DNA of 59,580 bases from Alicyclobacillus mali NBRC 102425 (GTDB lineage Bacteria > Bacillota > Bacilli > Alicyclobacillales > Alicyclobacillaceae), in contig NZ_BCSG01000029.1 in the NCBI RefSeq assembly GCF_001570745.1, positions 1 through 59,580 on the forward strand, read 5' to 3'. This document shows, piece after piece, positions 8,083-16,564 of this stretch. Made by a program: the position numbers and the translations under genes. Every line of letters starts with the position of its first letter. Position 1 is the first letter of the stretch. The notes under the pieces are model-generated. The model was not told where the DNA came from, searched no databases, and saw nothing but the letters and a program-made list of their open reading frames with translations.

Positions 8083-9378
8083 TCATGGCGCCATTCGATA
8101 GAGCATGCGAGGAAACAGAGTCGCTTCTCGGACGTGATCGAGCCCACAGATCCATGCGATAGTCCTTTCCAGGCCGAGGCCGAACCCGGAGTGCGGCACA
8201 GAACCATAGCGCCGCAAATCGAGATACCAGCCGTAGGTCTCCTCCGGCAGCCGATGTTCCTCGAAACGGGCTTTCAGAAGTTCGTAGTCATGAATGCGCT
8301 GGCTGCCCCCGATGATTTCGCCGTAGCCTTCCGGCGCCAACATGTCGGCGCACAACACCACCTCTGGGCGATCCGGGTCCGGCTGCATGTAGAACGCCTT
8401 GAGCTTCGTGGGATACCGCTCAATGAACACCGGAGTATCGAACTGCTCCGCAAGCGCCGTCTCGTGCGGTGCGCCGAAGTCGTCTCCCCAGGCGATGTCG
8501 AATCCATGATGGCGCAACCAGCCAATCGCGTCGTCATACGAGAGGCGAGCAAAGGGAGCGCGGACCCGCTCCAGCCGCGCAATGTCTCGGCCCAGCAGCT
8601 CAAGCTCGGGTGCGCAGCGGTCGATCACCGAGTGCACCACGTGCTCGACCAGCGCCTCCTGCACGCGCAAGTTCTCCTCGTGCTCGACAAAGGCCATCTC
8701 AGGCTCCACCATCCAAAACTCAATGAGATGGCGCCTCGTCTTGGATTTTTCTGCCCGGAAACACGGGCCAAAGCAGTACACTTTCCCGAGCGCCATGGCC
8801 GCGGCCTCCATGTACAACTGGCCGCTCTGCGTCAAATATGCCGTGTCGTCGAAGTAGCGCGTCTCAAACAGCTCGGTCGTGTCCTCGCATGAGGCCGGCG
8901 TCAGGATGGGCGCGTCCACGCGCGTAAACCCGTTGTTGTCCAAAAAGGCCTGGATGGCGCGCTCGATCTCGGCGCGAATGCGGAGAATCGCCCGCTGCCG
9001 CGGCACGCGGATCCATAGATGGCGATGGTCGAGAAGGAAGTCGATCCCGTGCTCCTTCAACGCGATGGGATACTCGTGCGCCAGGTGGACAGGCTCAATG
9101 CGCCGCACGTCGATTTCGTAACCGCCCGGGGCACGCGCATCCTGACGCACCGTTCCCTCCACCACCAAGGAAGATTCCTGCGTCAGCGCGTCGCTTGCCG
9201 CAAACGTATCCTCCGCTACATTTGCCTTCACCACGACGCACTGAACCAAGCCTGTGCCGTCGCGCACCTGAAGGAAGTGAATTTTGCCGCTTGAACGCTT
9301 GTTGTAGAGCCATCCCCGCAGCCGCACGTCCTGACCGACGTGGTCGGCGAGTTGGCGAACCGTGGACCATTCAGCCAC
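8083..9378 (-). CDS. asnS: Asparaginyl-tRNA synthetase
   Basis: A 431-residue class IIb aminoacyl-tRNA synthetase that charges tRNA-Asn. It has an N-terminal OB-fold ([24 protein letters not shown] split over residues 15-40), class II motif 2 ([12 protein letters not shown]) and motif 3 ([16 protein letters not shown]). Length matches Bacillus AsnS (430). GTG start chosen because GGGGGAG lies 5 bases upstream; an ATG 15 bases up overlaps that SD. An extended -10 promoter overlaps the upstream terminator. No T-box fits in the short leader. Confidence 0.95.
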   Translation of the reverse strand: MAEWSTVRQLADHVGQDVRLRGWLYNKRSSGKIHFLQVRDGTGLVQCVVVKANVAEDTFAASDALTQESSLVVEGTVRQDARAPGGYEIDVRRIEPVHLAHEYPIALKEHGIDFLLDHRHLWIRVPRQRAILRIRAEIERAIQAFLDNNGFTRVDAPILTPASCEDTTELFETRYFDDTAYLTQSGQLYMEAAAMALGKVYCFGPCFRAEKSKTRRHLIEFWMVEPEMAFVEHEENLRVQEALVEHVVHSVIDRCAPELELLGRDIARLERVRAPFARLSYDDAIGWLRHHGFDIAWGDDFGAPHETALAEQFDTPVFIERYPTKLKAFYMQPDPDRPEVVLCADMLAPEGYGEIIGGSQRIHDYELLKARFEEHRLPEETYGWYLDLRRYGSVPHSGFGLGLERTIAWICGLDHVREATLFPRMLYRMAP

Positions 9379-9419
9379 GCCGTCTCCCCCCATATACGTA
9401 CCAAACGCGATACGCACCG

Positions 9420-9428
9420 ATTATAGCA
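9420..9428 (-). promoter_or_regulatory. Extended -10 promoter of asnS
   Basis: Minus strand TGCTATAAT (9428-9420): a perfect TATAAT with an extended TGN, about 42 bases upstream of the asnS GTG. It sits in the T-tract end of the preceding terminator. No consensus -35. Confidence 0.6.
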
Positions 9429-9459
9429 AAAACGCGCAGGGGCTTGGCTTCCCCTGCGC
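9428..9459 (-). terminator. Intrinsic terminator of the FtsH-like operon
   Basis: GCGCAGGGG and CCCCTGCGC form a 9-bp perfect stem with an 8-base loop, then GTTTTTGC on the minus strand. It lies 13 bases after the FtsH-like stop codon. Confidence 0.85.
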
Positions 9460-9472
9460 AGACAACGAGATC

Positions 9473-10984
9473 TCACTCACCAGCGGTCGTCATGGCAGAC
9501 GCGAGCTCGGCCTGCGCGAGCCCGTCCAGCCACCGGCGGAATTCTGCCCCATCCACGCTTTCTTCGCGCACGACTTGTTCCGCCAGTCGAGCGATCTCGC
9601 CATGATACGGGCGCAAAACCTCTCTCGTCGCCCGCTCGCGCTCGGCCAGGATGAAGCGCACTTCCCGCTCGAGAAGCCGCTCCGGCAGGTGCTCTTCATC
9701 CACGATGCCGAGCCTCGACAACCCGCACCTCACCATGGTCCGCGCCAACTGAGACGCCTGCTGAAAATCATTCTGAGCGCCCGTGCTCCGGTTGCCGTAC
9801 TGGAGTTCCTCGGCCAGACATCCGGCCAGGGCGATATCAATCTGCTGTTCCAACTGCTCTTTCGTATAGAGATACTGGTCGTCGTCTGGAATTTGCCGGA
9901 CAAAACCGAGTGCGCGGCCTCGAGGCGCAATCGTGATGTGAGACACTGCTCCAGGCCTCCGAAGCTCGGTCACGATAGCGTGTCCAATTTCATGGACCGC
10001 CACGCGCTCGAGCTCCTCGTCGGTCGGACGTCGGCCTGTCTTTTCACCCATCAGGACCTTATCGACGGCATCCCGAAACATCTCCTGACGAATCACCGAC
10101 TCGCCTTTGCGGAGCGCCATGATGGCCGCTTCGTTGACGACAGCTTCAAGTTGCGCGCCGGAAAACCCAAAGGTTTCTCGGGCGATGTGCTCGAGGTCCA
10201 CGTCTGGTGCGAGGGGTTTGTTTTTCGTCTGGATTCGAAGGATATGCAGACGCCCCTCTTTGTCCGGCAGGTCGACCCGAATCTGCCGATCAAACCGACC
10301 CGGTCTGAGCAACGCCGGATCGAGCATATCAGGGCGATTGGTGGCGGCCATCACGAGTACGAACGGGTGTTGCGACGTGTTCATTCCGTCCATCTCAGTC
10401 AGAAGTTGATTGAGCGTCTGGTCATATTCCTGATGGCTGTGCTGACCGCGTCGCCCACCCACGACGTCGATCTCGTCCAGGAAGATGATGGCGCTGTCTT
10501 TGTTTTCTCGCTTCGCCAGCGCCCGGGCTCGACGAAACAGGTCGCGCACGCGGCTCGCCCCCACGCCCACGTACATCTCGACAAATTCGGAGCCGGAGGC
10601 GGACAGGAACACGGAGTCCGTGTAGGTTGCAGCAGCTTTCGCCATCAAGGTCTTGCCAGTTCCGGGAGGTCCAGTGAGCAGGATGCCTTTGATGGGTCGA
10701 ATGCCGAGCTCCGCGATGCGGTCGCGATATCGCAAAAAGTCAAGCGCCTCCATCAGTTCCCGCTTGGCGGACTCCTGTCCCCCAATCTCGTCAAACGACA
10801 GGTTGGGACGCACCGCCACATCTCGGCCTGCCGGAGACTGAGCGTTCCGCCTATCCAAGACCACCCACAACATCGCTCCCAACCCGGCGAGGAAGAGGAC
10901 CGGGATGATCTGAATCACGTGTAGCATGCCCAAGAATGCTAGCACAGCAATCCCGGTTCCGATGAGCCATTCGCGCATGGTCAT
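9473..10984 (-). CDS. FtsH-like AAA+ zinc metalloprotease, no ectodomain
   Basis: A 503-residue membrane AAA+ protease. A TM hairpin (residues 5-43) has almost no loop, whereas FtsH has an extracytoplasmic domain of some 70 residues between its two TMs. The AAA module has Walker A GPPGTGKT (105-112), Walker B IIFLDEID (about 167-173) and LLRPGRFDRQI. The M41 protease has HEIGH (330-334) and the third zinc ligand D405 in TGAQNDFQQAS. The protease is therefore probably active. Its start overlaps the stop of the 179-residue bitopic gene by 4 bases (ATGA), so translation is coupled. It occupies the place of aspB in the Bacillus order. Whether a separate full-length FtsH exists cannot be seen here. 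Confidence 0.85.
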   Translation of the reverse strand: MTMREWLIGTGIAVLAFLGMLHVIQIIPVLFLAGLGAMLWVVLDRRNAQSPAGRDVAVRPNLSFDEIGGQESAKRELMEALDFLRYRDRIAELGIRPIKGILLTGPPGTGKTLMAKAAATYTDSVFLSASGSEFVEMYVGVGASRVRDLFRRARALAKRENKDSAIIFLDEIDVVGGRRGQHSHQEYDQTLNQLLTEMDGMNTSQHPFVLVMAATNRPDMLDPALLRPGRFDRQIRVDLPDKEGRLHILRIQTKNKPLAPDVDLEHIARETFGFSGAQLEAVVNEAAIMALRKGESVIRQEMFRDAVDKVLMGEKTGRRPTDEELERVAVHEIGHAIVTELRRPGAVSHITIAPRGRALGFVRQIPDDDQYLYTKEQLEQQIDIALAGCLAEELQYGNRSTGAQNDFQQASQLARTMVRCGLSRLGIVDEEHLPERLLEREVRFILAERERATREVLRPYHGEIARLAEQVVREESVDGAEFRRWLDGLAQAELASAMTTAGE

Positions 10985-11520
10985 GCCGTCGCACCTCCCG
11001 CGCGCGACGCGTAAGGAATCACGCGATACAAATAGTAAGGGCCTTTTTGCAACTGGAGGTAGATGAACGAATTGTCCATCGTCAACCGATAGGCCACGTG
11101 GTTCGACTTCGCCAAGCGCGCTACGTCGGACGCCATTTGCGTGTAGTCCTCTTTGGCAATGCCCTGTTGGATATAGAGCTCAAAGGCGCCTTCGAAAAGC
11201 TGCGTCAAGGGCCCCTCGTGCGCATCGCCAATGCGAACACTGACGTTCGTGCCCAGTTTGTGCTCTATCTCGTCGGATATGGCGTCGTACGTCATCTGGA
11301 GATCTCCGTCTTTCAGCGTTTGAAAGGGCCCCAGTTGAATGACCACCACATCCGGGCTTCCCGTCGTGATATCGACCTTTTCCACACCGGCGACCGACTG
11401 CAGGCTTTGTTTGAGCGGGTTCAGCAAGTTATAGTGTTGATAGGCCTGCCAGCCGCCGATGAGAAGCGCGAGCATCAGGAGTGCCGTCACGAAAATCGGC
11501 ACAATGCGGATGCGAGACAA
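10981..11520 (-). CDS. Bitopic membrane protein, unknown function
   Basis: A 179-residue protein with one N-terminal TM (about residues 6-24, VPIFVTALLMLALLIGGWQ) and an extracytoplasmic region of about 150 residues with repeated beta-like segments (VEKVDITTGSPDVVVIQLG, NVSVRIGDAHEG). I do not recognise the family. TTG start at 11520 with GGGGG 8 bases upstream; its stop overlaps the FtsH-like start. Coupling suggests it works with that protease, possibly supplying the missing outer domain; this is inference. A -35/-10 pair and a leader inverted repeat lie upstream. Confidence 0.65.
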   Translation of the reverse strand: MSRIRIVPIFVTALLMLALLIGGWQAYQHYNLLNPLKQSLQSVAGVEKVDITTGSPDVVVIQLGPFQTLKDGDLQMTYDAISDEIEHKLGTNVSVRIGDAHEGPLTQLFEGAFELYIQQGIAKEDYTQMASDVARLAKSNHVAYRLTMDNSFIYLQLQKGPYYLYRVIPYASRAGGATA

Positions 11521-11541
11521 AGACCTCGCCCCCTTCTATCG

Positions 11542-11567
11542 CTGGTCTGTGCGGCTCTTGAGACCAG
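11542..11567 (-). promoter_or_regulatory. Leader inverted repeat
   Basis: CTGGTCT and AGACCAG (7 bp, 12-base loop) directly follow the -10 of the bitopic/FtsH-like operon, so the transcript would begin within or next to it. It could be a 5' stabiliser or an operator. Nothing more can be said. Confidence 0.35.
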
Positions 11568-11594
11568 TATAGCATGCTGTCGAACATGTGTTCA
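11566..11594 (-). promoter_or_regulatory. Promoter of bitopic/FtsH-like operon
   Basis: Minus strand TGAACA (11594-11589), 17-base spacer, TATACT (11571-11566) with TGC in front, an extended -10. It lies between the tseB stop and the TTG start of the 179-residue gene. Confidence 0.6.
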
Positions 11595-11624
11595 GCCGCA
11601 CTTGTTTCCCGCGCTTCCAGCTGT

Positions 11625-12137
11625 TCAAGAACGCACGAGCGAGTACTGCCACAAAAGTCGTCCAGTCGTCGCATCGAAATACAAAAAGGTCAGGTGCCCC
11701 TGCGAGCGACCCATGACCTCATACACGGCGGTCCCCGATTTCGCCCAAGTCGGAGCACTTGGATTGCTCGCGACGTAGCCGAGCGAAATGGACTGCACAA
11801 CGAGTCCGCGCGCAGCGGCGAGCCTTTTCACCGCAGCGTCGGACAATACAGCGCTCGAAGGCAACGTGAATGCCCTACCCATGGACGGCACATAGAAGGC
11901 ATACCAAGTACGACCAAACCCGTCCTGCCCCTGAAACACGTCCTCGACCCCTGCCGCGGTAAACACGCTGTACGACTTCAACCGGTCGAGCGGCGTGTGG
12001 TCCAAAACGTAGGCCGCCGCCTTTTCTTCGGCAGCCCAGTAGGGGCTCAGCAAGTTCCAAAAGTAGGTGAGAACGCCGATGCCGATCACGGCCACCGCGA
12101 TCGGCACCAACATCCACAAGGCCCTTCGTTTCGTCAT
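11625..12137 (-). CDS. tseB: TseB/YpmB-like cell-wall elongation protein
   Basis: A 170-residue bitopic protein: N-terminal TM (about 8-28, MLVPIAVAVIGIGVLTYF) and an extracytoplasmic PepSY/DUF5590-like domain ending YFDATTGRLLWQYS. Position (after ypmA, before asnS), size (YpmB 161) and topology match Bacillus YpmB, now TseB, a partner of penicillin-binding protein PBP2A in elongation. Sequence identity is modest, so the call rests partly on gene order. ATG overlaps the ypmA stop by 4 bases (ATGA). Confidence 0.7.
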   Translation of the reverse strand: MTKRRALWMLVPIAVAVIGIGVLTYFWNLLSPYWAAEEKAAAYVLDHTPLDRLKSYSVFTAAGVEDVFQGQDGFGRTWYAFYVPSMGRAFTLPSSAVLSDAAVKRLAAARGLVVQSISLGYVASNPSAPTWAKSGTAVYEVMGRSQGHLTFLYFDATTGRLLWQYSLVRS

Positions 12138-12313
12138 GCTTCATCCGTCCGGTAGATGGTAATTTGAACTTTGTCGGGGTGCTGTTCAGACTTGGCCATC
12201 CCGAAGATGACGTCCTTGTCTTTGAGGTTTCGATTCAAGAAGTCGATGACTCGATACAGATCTTCGGAGTTGGAACACACCATCGTCGCGTAGACGCTCC
12301 ACTTAGGATCCAA
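12134..12313 (-). CDS. ypmA: YpmA-like small protein (DUF4264)
   Basis: A 59-residue protein readable on the minus strand: it includes DLYRVIDFLNRNLKDKDVIF, FGMAKS and the ending TIYRTDEA. The DLY(R/K)xIDxLN-xLK...FG and terminal IYRT signatures match the Bacillus YpmA family, whose function is unknown. TTG start at 12313 inferred from homology length; the first ATG would leave only 49 residues. It lies between surE (19-base gap) and tseB (4-base overlap), the same ypmA-ypmB pair as in Bacillus. Confidence 0.75.
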   Translation of the reverse strand: MDPKWSVYATMVCSNSEDLYRVIDFLNRNLKDKDVIFGMAKSEQHPDKVQITIYRTDEA

Positions 12314-12332
12314 ACCATTCCACCCGCCGTCA

Positions 12333-13085
12333 TCAGCTAGATATCATGTCTCGCAAGAACTGGTCGTTCGTGAAGTGATATCGCAAAGGCGTTAAGCTAA
12401 TCTTCCCTGACCGCACCACGCCGATGTCCAAGAGACCTTCGCCGACCTCGTCGATGATATCTCCACCATAACGATACACCTCGTGCCCTTCCACGTCGAG
12501 TTCGCGCGAAAAAATGTCGTGGTACCTGCGCACACCCAGGTCACACCACACGATGTCCGCCCGAGTCCAGATTTTCTGGCCAACAAAGGGAATATTGGCA
12601 CTGAGGAAGGTGTCGGCCGGTAGAGCGAGATCGATGGCGAGTTCGATGAGCAGCCGAGAAGCTGCCTGCGCGGCGGCGAAGTCAAACGGCGGTCCAACGT
12701 GGGACAGGGCGAGGGCCTTCACGCCCTGTAGAGCCGCCTCGCCCGCAATGGCGACGGTCCCGGAATACAGCACGTCCGTCGCGAGATTCGCTCCGGCATT
12801 GATGCCTGACAGCACGAGATCGAACGGACGCTCGGCGTGCAGAACGGCGAGCGCCCATTTGCAACAGTCCACAGGCGTTCCAGACAACGCGAACGCATCG
12901 GCCGCCCCCGGAACCTCGCGCCGTTCGACCCGAATCGTGCGGTGCAGACTGATGCCGTGACTCGAAGCGCTGCGCTGCCTGTCCGGGGCCGCCACGACCA
13001 CGTCTCCAAAGCTAGATGCGACTTCCACCAATGCGAACAAGCCCGCGGCCTGGATGCTATCGTCGTTGCAGATCAAAATGCGCAT
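12333..13085 (-). CDS. surE: 5'/3'-nucleotidase SurE
   Basis: A 250-residue metal-dependent nucleotidase. It has the family N-terminus MRILICNDDSIQAAGL (the Asp pair binds the metal), APDRQRSASSHGIS, SGTPVDC and SGINAGANLATDVLYSGTV. SurE enzymes dephosphorylate nucleoside monophosphates in the cytoplasm. The usual TNDDG is CNDDS here. ATG at 13085 with AGGAG 9 bases upstream. It is first gene of a surE-ypmA-tseB unit, divergent from a 55-residue gene. Confidence 0.92.
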   Translation of the reverse strand: MRILICNDDSIQAAGLFALVEVASSFGDVVVAAPDRQRSASSHGISLHRTIRVERREVPGAADAFALSGTPVDCCKWALAVLHAERPFDLVLSGINAGANLATDVLYSGTVAIAGEAALQGVKALALSHVGPPFDFAAAQAASRLLIELAIDLALPADTFLSANIPFVGQKIWTRADIVWCDLGVRRYHDIFSRELDVEGHEVYRYGGDIIDEVGEGLLDIGVVRSGKISLTPLRYHFTNDQFLRDMISS

Positions 13086-13174
13086 GACGACGTTCTCCTC
13101 TCTCATCACCTCACGCCTCATACGACCGCGGCGCGCCGCTCATACTTAGAAGTACGATACCGGGAGGTGGGCAT

Positions 13175-13342
13175 ATGACTGAACGTGAAGAGGCGCTTCT
13201 CCATTGGACCAACCGCGCATCGTCGCGTGAAGACGTCCGCCGCTTCGTGTTTGAGGCGTACATGGATATCGCGCTCGCCGACATGTTGGACGCGGAGACA
13301 CGTTTGGAATCCGAAGCCGACGTGCAAATGGAACGCGATTAG
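13175..13342 (+). CDS. Small protein, unknown function
   Basis: A 55-residue acidic protein (begins MTEREEALLHWTNRASS, ends QMERD) of mostly helical character, with no motif I recognise. A strong SD (GGGAGGTGG, 13162-13170) precedes the ATG. Its TAG stop overlaps the stop codon of convergent mtaD by 4 bases. Support is from the SD and codon use only. Confidence 0.55.
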   Translation: MTEREEALLHWTNRASSREDVRRFVFEAYMDIALADMLDAETRLESEADVQMERD

Positions 13343-14655
13343 CCGCGCGTCAGCAGGTCCTTGAGGCGCCGTGCCTCGAAGCGGATGCGCTCCGCATCGA
13401 GCGCCGTGGGTTCACGGTTTTGCAGAACCCACTCGCCCGCAACTATCACGTCAAGGACGTCGTCGGCTCCCGCCGCGTATACCAGATCTGACAGCAGATC
13501 GTGGGACGGCGTGAAATGCGGCGAGTGCGCGTCCAGCAAGACCATGTCACAAGGCGCGCCGGGACGCAGCGTGCCGTGGTTTTCCGGCAGGAAGATGGCG
13601 CGAGCACCGAGTTCCGTGGCGAGCGCGAACGCGGTGGCGGCATCGACGGTCGTCGCGTCCTCGCGCACGCCCTTGTGCAGCGTCGCCGCGAGGCGCATTT
13701 CTTCGAACATATCCAAGTTGTTGTTGCTCGCCGCGCCATCGGTGCCAAGGCCCACCGTGACGCCGCGATCGAGCATGTCGGGGAGCGGCATGATGCCAGA
13801 ACCCAGCTTCAGGTTGCTCTGTGGATTGTGGGCCACGCGGACGTCGTGGGTGCGCAAGATTTCAATGTCGTTCTGCGTGGCGTGCACGCAGTGCGCGGCG
13901 AGCGTGGGCAGGTTCAACAGGCCGGCCCGCTCCGCCAATCCAATCGGCGTGAGTCCCTCCTGGGAGAGAAATTGATCCACCTCACCTCGGGTCTCGCTCA
14001 GGTGGATCTGGATGCCGACGCCAAGCTCAGCGGCGAGATCGGCGACTTGCGTTAAGAACGGTTCCGGACAGGTATACGGCGCGTGCGGTCCAAGCGCCAC
14101 CTGAATCCGACCGTCCCCCTTCCCATGCCATGCCTGCACAAACGCGCGGCTTGCCTCGAGCTTTTCGGCCTGCACATCCGCCTCCGTCGCGGCAAGGCCG
14201 ATGGACAAAAGCGCCCGCATGCCCGACTCCGCCGCCGCTTCCGCGGCGTGATCCATCATCATGTACATGTCGGCATAGGCAGTGGTACCCGACAAGAGCA
14301 TCTCCCAGCACGCGAGCTGTGTGCCCCAGTATACGCACTCGGCCGTGAGACGCGCCTCAATGGGGAAAATTCGCTCGGTAAGCCACGTCATGAGCGGCAG
14401 GTCGTCTCCCACGCCGCGAAGCAGCGTCATCGCCGCGTGGCCGTGTGCATTCACGAGGCCCGGAATGGCGATTCTGTCCCGCTTGCGCCACCTCCGCACC
14501 ACCACTTCGCCGGGCTCCGGTTCATAATCGCCCTCCCCATGCCGGACGATGTGGCTCCCTTCGATCACGAAGTACGCGGGACCCGCATAGAACGTGTGTC
14601 GATCCACGACGGCACCGCCCACCTCGAGTACGGTGACGGATCGTTCATGTGCCAT
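13339..14655 (-). CDS. mtaD: 5-methylthioadenosine/SAH deaminase-type amidohydrolase
   Basis: A 438-residue amidohydrolase of the TrzN/MtaD group. Metal ligands: NAHGHAAMTLLRG (HxH), GPHAPYTC, a His in HLSETRGE, and GTDGAASNNNLDMFEEM. MtaD converts MTA to S-methylthioinosine and SAH to S-inosylhomocysteine. Position directly after mtnA in a salvage operon supports an MTA/SAH role, though specificity in this family is hard to read. It ends tail-to-tail with the 55-residue gene. Confidence 0.85.
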   Translation of the reverse strand: MAHERSVTVLEVGGAVVDRHTFYAGPAYFVIEGSHIVRHGEGDYEPEPGEVVVRRWRKRDRIAIPGLVNAHGHAAMTLLRGVGDDLPLMTWLTERIFPIEARLTAECVYWGTQLACWEMLLSGTTAYADMYMMMDHAAEAAAESGMRALLSIGLAATEADVQAEKLEASRAFVQAWHGKGDGRIQVALGPHAPYTCPEPFLTQVADLAAELGVGIQIHLSETRGEVDQFLSQEGLTPIGLAERAGLLNLPTLAAHCVHATQNDIEILRTHDVRVAHNPQSNLKLGSGIMPLPDMLDRGVTVGLGTDGAASNNNLDMFEEMRLAATLHKGVREDATTVDAATAFALATELGARAIFLPENHGTLRPGAPCDMVLLDAHSPHFTPSHDLLSDLVYAAGADDVLDVIVAGEWVLQNREPTALDAERIRFEARRLKDLLTRG

Positions 14656-14684
14656 TCGCCTTCATCCTTCCGAATTCGTCTTCG

Positions 14685-15707
14685 TCAACGCGTGCCACAC
14701 AACCGTATCAGCGACACTTCAAACGGTGGCACCGCAACGCCGCGCTCCGTGACGATGGCCGTGATGAGGTGATGCGGCGTGACATCAAACGCCAGGTGTC
14801 TCGCCGAAGCGCCTTCGGGCGCAATGGGCCTCCCCATCCAATGCGTGACCTCAGTTGCACTTCGTTCTTCAATCGGAATGTCATCGCCGGAGGGTGTCGA
14901 CAGATCGATGGTTGTCGTCGGCGCCGCCACGTAGAACGGAATCCCGTGATGCGAGGCCAGGACCGCGAGAGAATAGGTGCCGATTTTGTTCGCCGTATCT
15001 CCGTTTCGAGCGATTCGGTCCGCGCCGACGATCACGGCGTCGATCCAGCCGAGCTTCATGGCAAATCCAGCGGTGGAATCCGTGATGATGTCGAATGGCA
15101 TGCCCTCTTCCTGCAGTTCGTACGCCGTGAGGCGCGCACCCTGCAGGTACGGACGCGTCTCGTCCACGTACACGTGTTCCAGCGTCCCCGCTTCATGCAT
15201 GGCCCGAAGGATGCCGAGAGCAGTTCCGTATTCCACGGTCGCGAGCGAACCCGTGTTGCAGTGCGTCAACACGCGCCCCCCGTGCTTGGCGATCCATTGC
15301 GCGCCGATCTCGCCGATGCGGCGATTCGTCTCGATGTCGCGCTCCGCGATGGCGACGGCGCGCTGGTACAGCGCATCCGCCTCCCATCCCGGCGGCGCCT
15401 CCTCGAGCGCCGCCATCACCTCGTCGACGGCCTGCATCAGGTTGACAGCAGTCGGGCGAGCGGTCTTCATCCACGCCGCAACTTCTGGCAGCCGGGATCG
15501 CGCATCAGTCGGCTCGAGCCGCCTGGCCTCGAGCGCAAGGCCGAATGCGGCCGCGGCGCCGATGGCCGGCGCCCCTCTCACCTGCATCGACCGAATGGCA
15601 TGATACACGTCCTCAGCCGTGCGGCATGTCAACCAGACCGTCTCATGAGGGAGCCTCGTTTGGTCGAGCAACTCCAGCCTATCCGGCTGATATCGGATAG
15701 CCCTCAC
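14685..15707 (-). CDS. mtnA: Methylthioribose-1-phosphate isomerase
   Basis: A 340-residue eIF2B-fold isomerase converting methylthioribose-1-P to methylthioribulose-1-P in methionine salvage. Seen: MQVRGAPAIGAAAAFG, THCNTGSLAT (catalytic Cys), DSTAGFAM, GADRIARNGDTANKIGTYSLA. The Cys and Asp of the catalytic pair are present. GTG start at 15707 has GGGGGAG 8 bases upstream and overlaps the mtnP stop by 4 bases (GTGA). With mtnP it gives the route from MTA without a separate nucleosidase and kinase. Confidence 0.95.
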   Translation of the reverse strand: MRAIRYQPDRLELLDQTRLPHETVWLTCRTAEDVYHAIRSMQVRGAPAIGAAAAFGLALEARRLEPTDARSRLPEVAAWMKTARPTAVNLMQAVDEVMAALEEAPPGWEADALYQRAVAIAERDIETNRRIGEIGAQWIAKHGGRVLTHCNTGSLATVEYGTALGILRAMHEAGTLEHVYVDETRPYLQGARLTAYELQEEGMPFDIITDSTAGFAMKLGWIDAVIVGADRIARNGDTANKIGTYSLAVLASHHGIPFYVAAPTTTIDLSTPSGDDIPIEERSATEVTHWMGRPIAPEGASARHLAFDVTPHHLITAIVTERGVAVPPFEVSLIRLCGTR

Positions 15708-16501
15708 GCTTCGCTCTCCCCCACAAGCGGCACCTGGCCGCCCACCGCCGAACCGCATGCACAATCCCGCACAGCCTTATCGCGCGCGATATACGCGAAA
15801 AACAGGCGCCGGATGTCCGCCACGTTCTCCCGCATCGCCTCGAGGACCTCCTCGTGGGACAGCGGCTTCGCCGCCATGCCAGCCGCCCAGTTGGTGACCA
15901 TGCACACCGTCGCGTAGCACAGTTCAGCTTCCTTTGCCAGCGCGGCCTCCGGCATGCTGGTCATGCCCACCAAGTCGCCGCCGAGGCGCGCGAACAACGC
16001 GATTTCAGCCTTCGACTCGAACCTGGGCCCTTCCGCGCAGACGTAAACGCCGCCGTGATGCACGCGAAGGCCGAGATCGCGCGCCGTCTCGACCAGGCCT
16101 TTCCGCACGCGCGCGCAATAAGGGTCGGAAAAGTCGATGTGCACAACTGGTCCCTGCTCGAAAAACGTGGAAGGACGTCCCTTGGTCCAGTCGATCACGT
16201 CGTCAATCACGACGAGATCGCCGGGGCGAAACAGGCGGTTGAGCGAGCCAACGGCCGCTGTCGCCAAAACCGTTTCGACGCCGAGTTGCTTCAAGGCCCA
16301 AATGTTGGCCCGATAATTTACGCGGTGCGGGGGCACGCTGTGGCCACTTCCATGGCGAGGGAGGAACGCCACCTCCTTGCCTTCGTAGGTTCCGAGTGTC
16401 ACTTCGACCTCCCCGTACGGGGTATGTACTCGTTCGCGCGTGGCCCCAGGCAGATCTCCGGGCTGATAGACGCCTGTGCCGCCGATGATGCCGTAACGCA
16501 T
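15704..16501 (-). CDS. mtnP: 5'-methylthioadenosine phosphorylase
   Basis: A 265-residue PNP/MTAP-family phosphorylase cleaving methylthioadenosine to adenine and methylthioribose-1-P, the substrate of MtnA. Seen: YGIIGGTGVYQP (phosphate loop), LPRHGSGHSVPPHRVNYRAN, EGPRFESKAEI, and GMTSMPEAALAKE. ATG at 16501 with GGAGG 8 bases upstream. A sigma-A promoter lies 35 bases upstream, inside the ligD-polymerase 3' end. It is the first gene of mtnP-mtnA-mtaD. Confidence 0.93.
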   Translation of the reverse strand: MRYGIIGGTGVYQPGDLPGATRERVHTPYGEVEVTLGTYEGKEVAFLPRHGSGHSVPPHRVNYRANIWALKQLGVETVLATAAVGSLNRLFRPGDLVVIDDVIDWTKGRPSTFFEQGPVVHIDFSDPYCARVRKGLVETARDLGLRVHHGGVYVCAEGPRFESKAEIALFARLGGDLVGMTSMPEAALAKEAELCYATVCMVTNWAAGMAAKPLSHEEVLEAMRENVADIRRLFFAYIARDKAVRDCACGSAVGGQVPLVGESEA

Positions 16502-16535
16502 GACGACTTCCTCCACTCTTCGGGTCTTGTCCTCG

Positions 16536-16564
16536 ATTATACTGGACGGACGCGTGTTTGTCGC
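16536..16564 (-). promoter_or_regulatory. Promoter of mtnP-mtnA-mtaD
   Basis: Minus strand GCGACA (16564-16559), 17-base spacer, TATAAT (16541-16536). The leader to the mtnP ATG is too short for a SAM riboswitch. Confidence 0.7.

Noticed and set aside
9379-9419. T-box upstream of asnS
   Set aside because: The leader is about 40 bases, far too short for specifier and antiterminator structures.
9362-10924. 520-codon open frame on the plus strand
   Set aside because: Antisense to the FtsH-like gene, which has clear motifs on the minus strand.
16502-16535. SAM riboswitch before mtnP
   Set aside because: Only about 30 bases of leader follow the promoter; no S-box helices can be formed.
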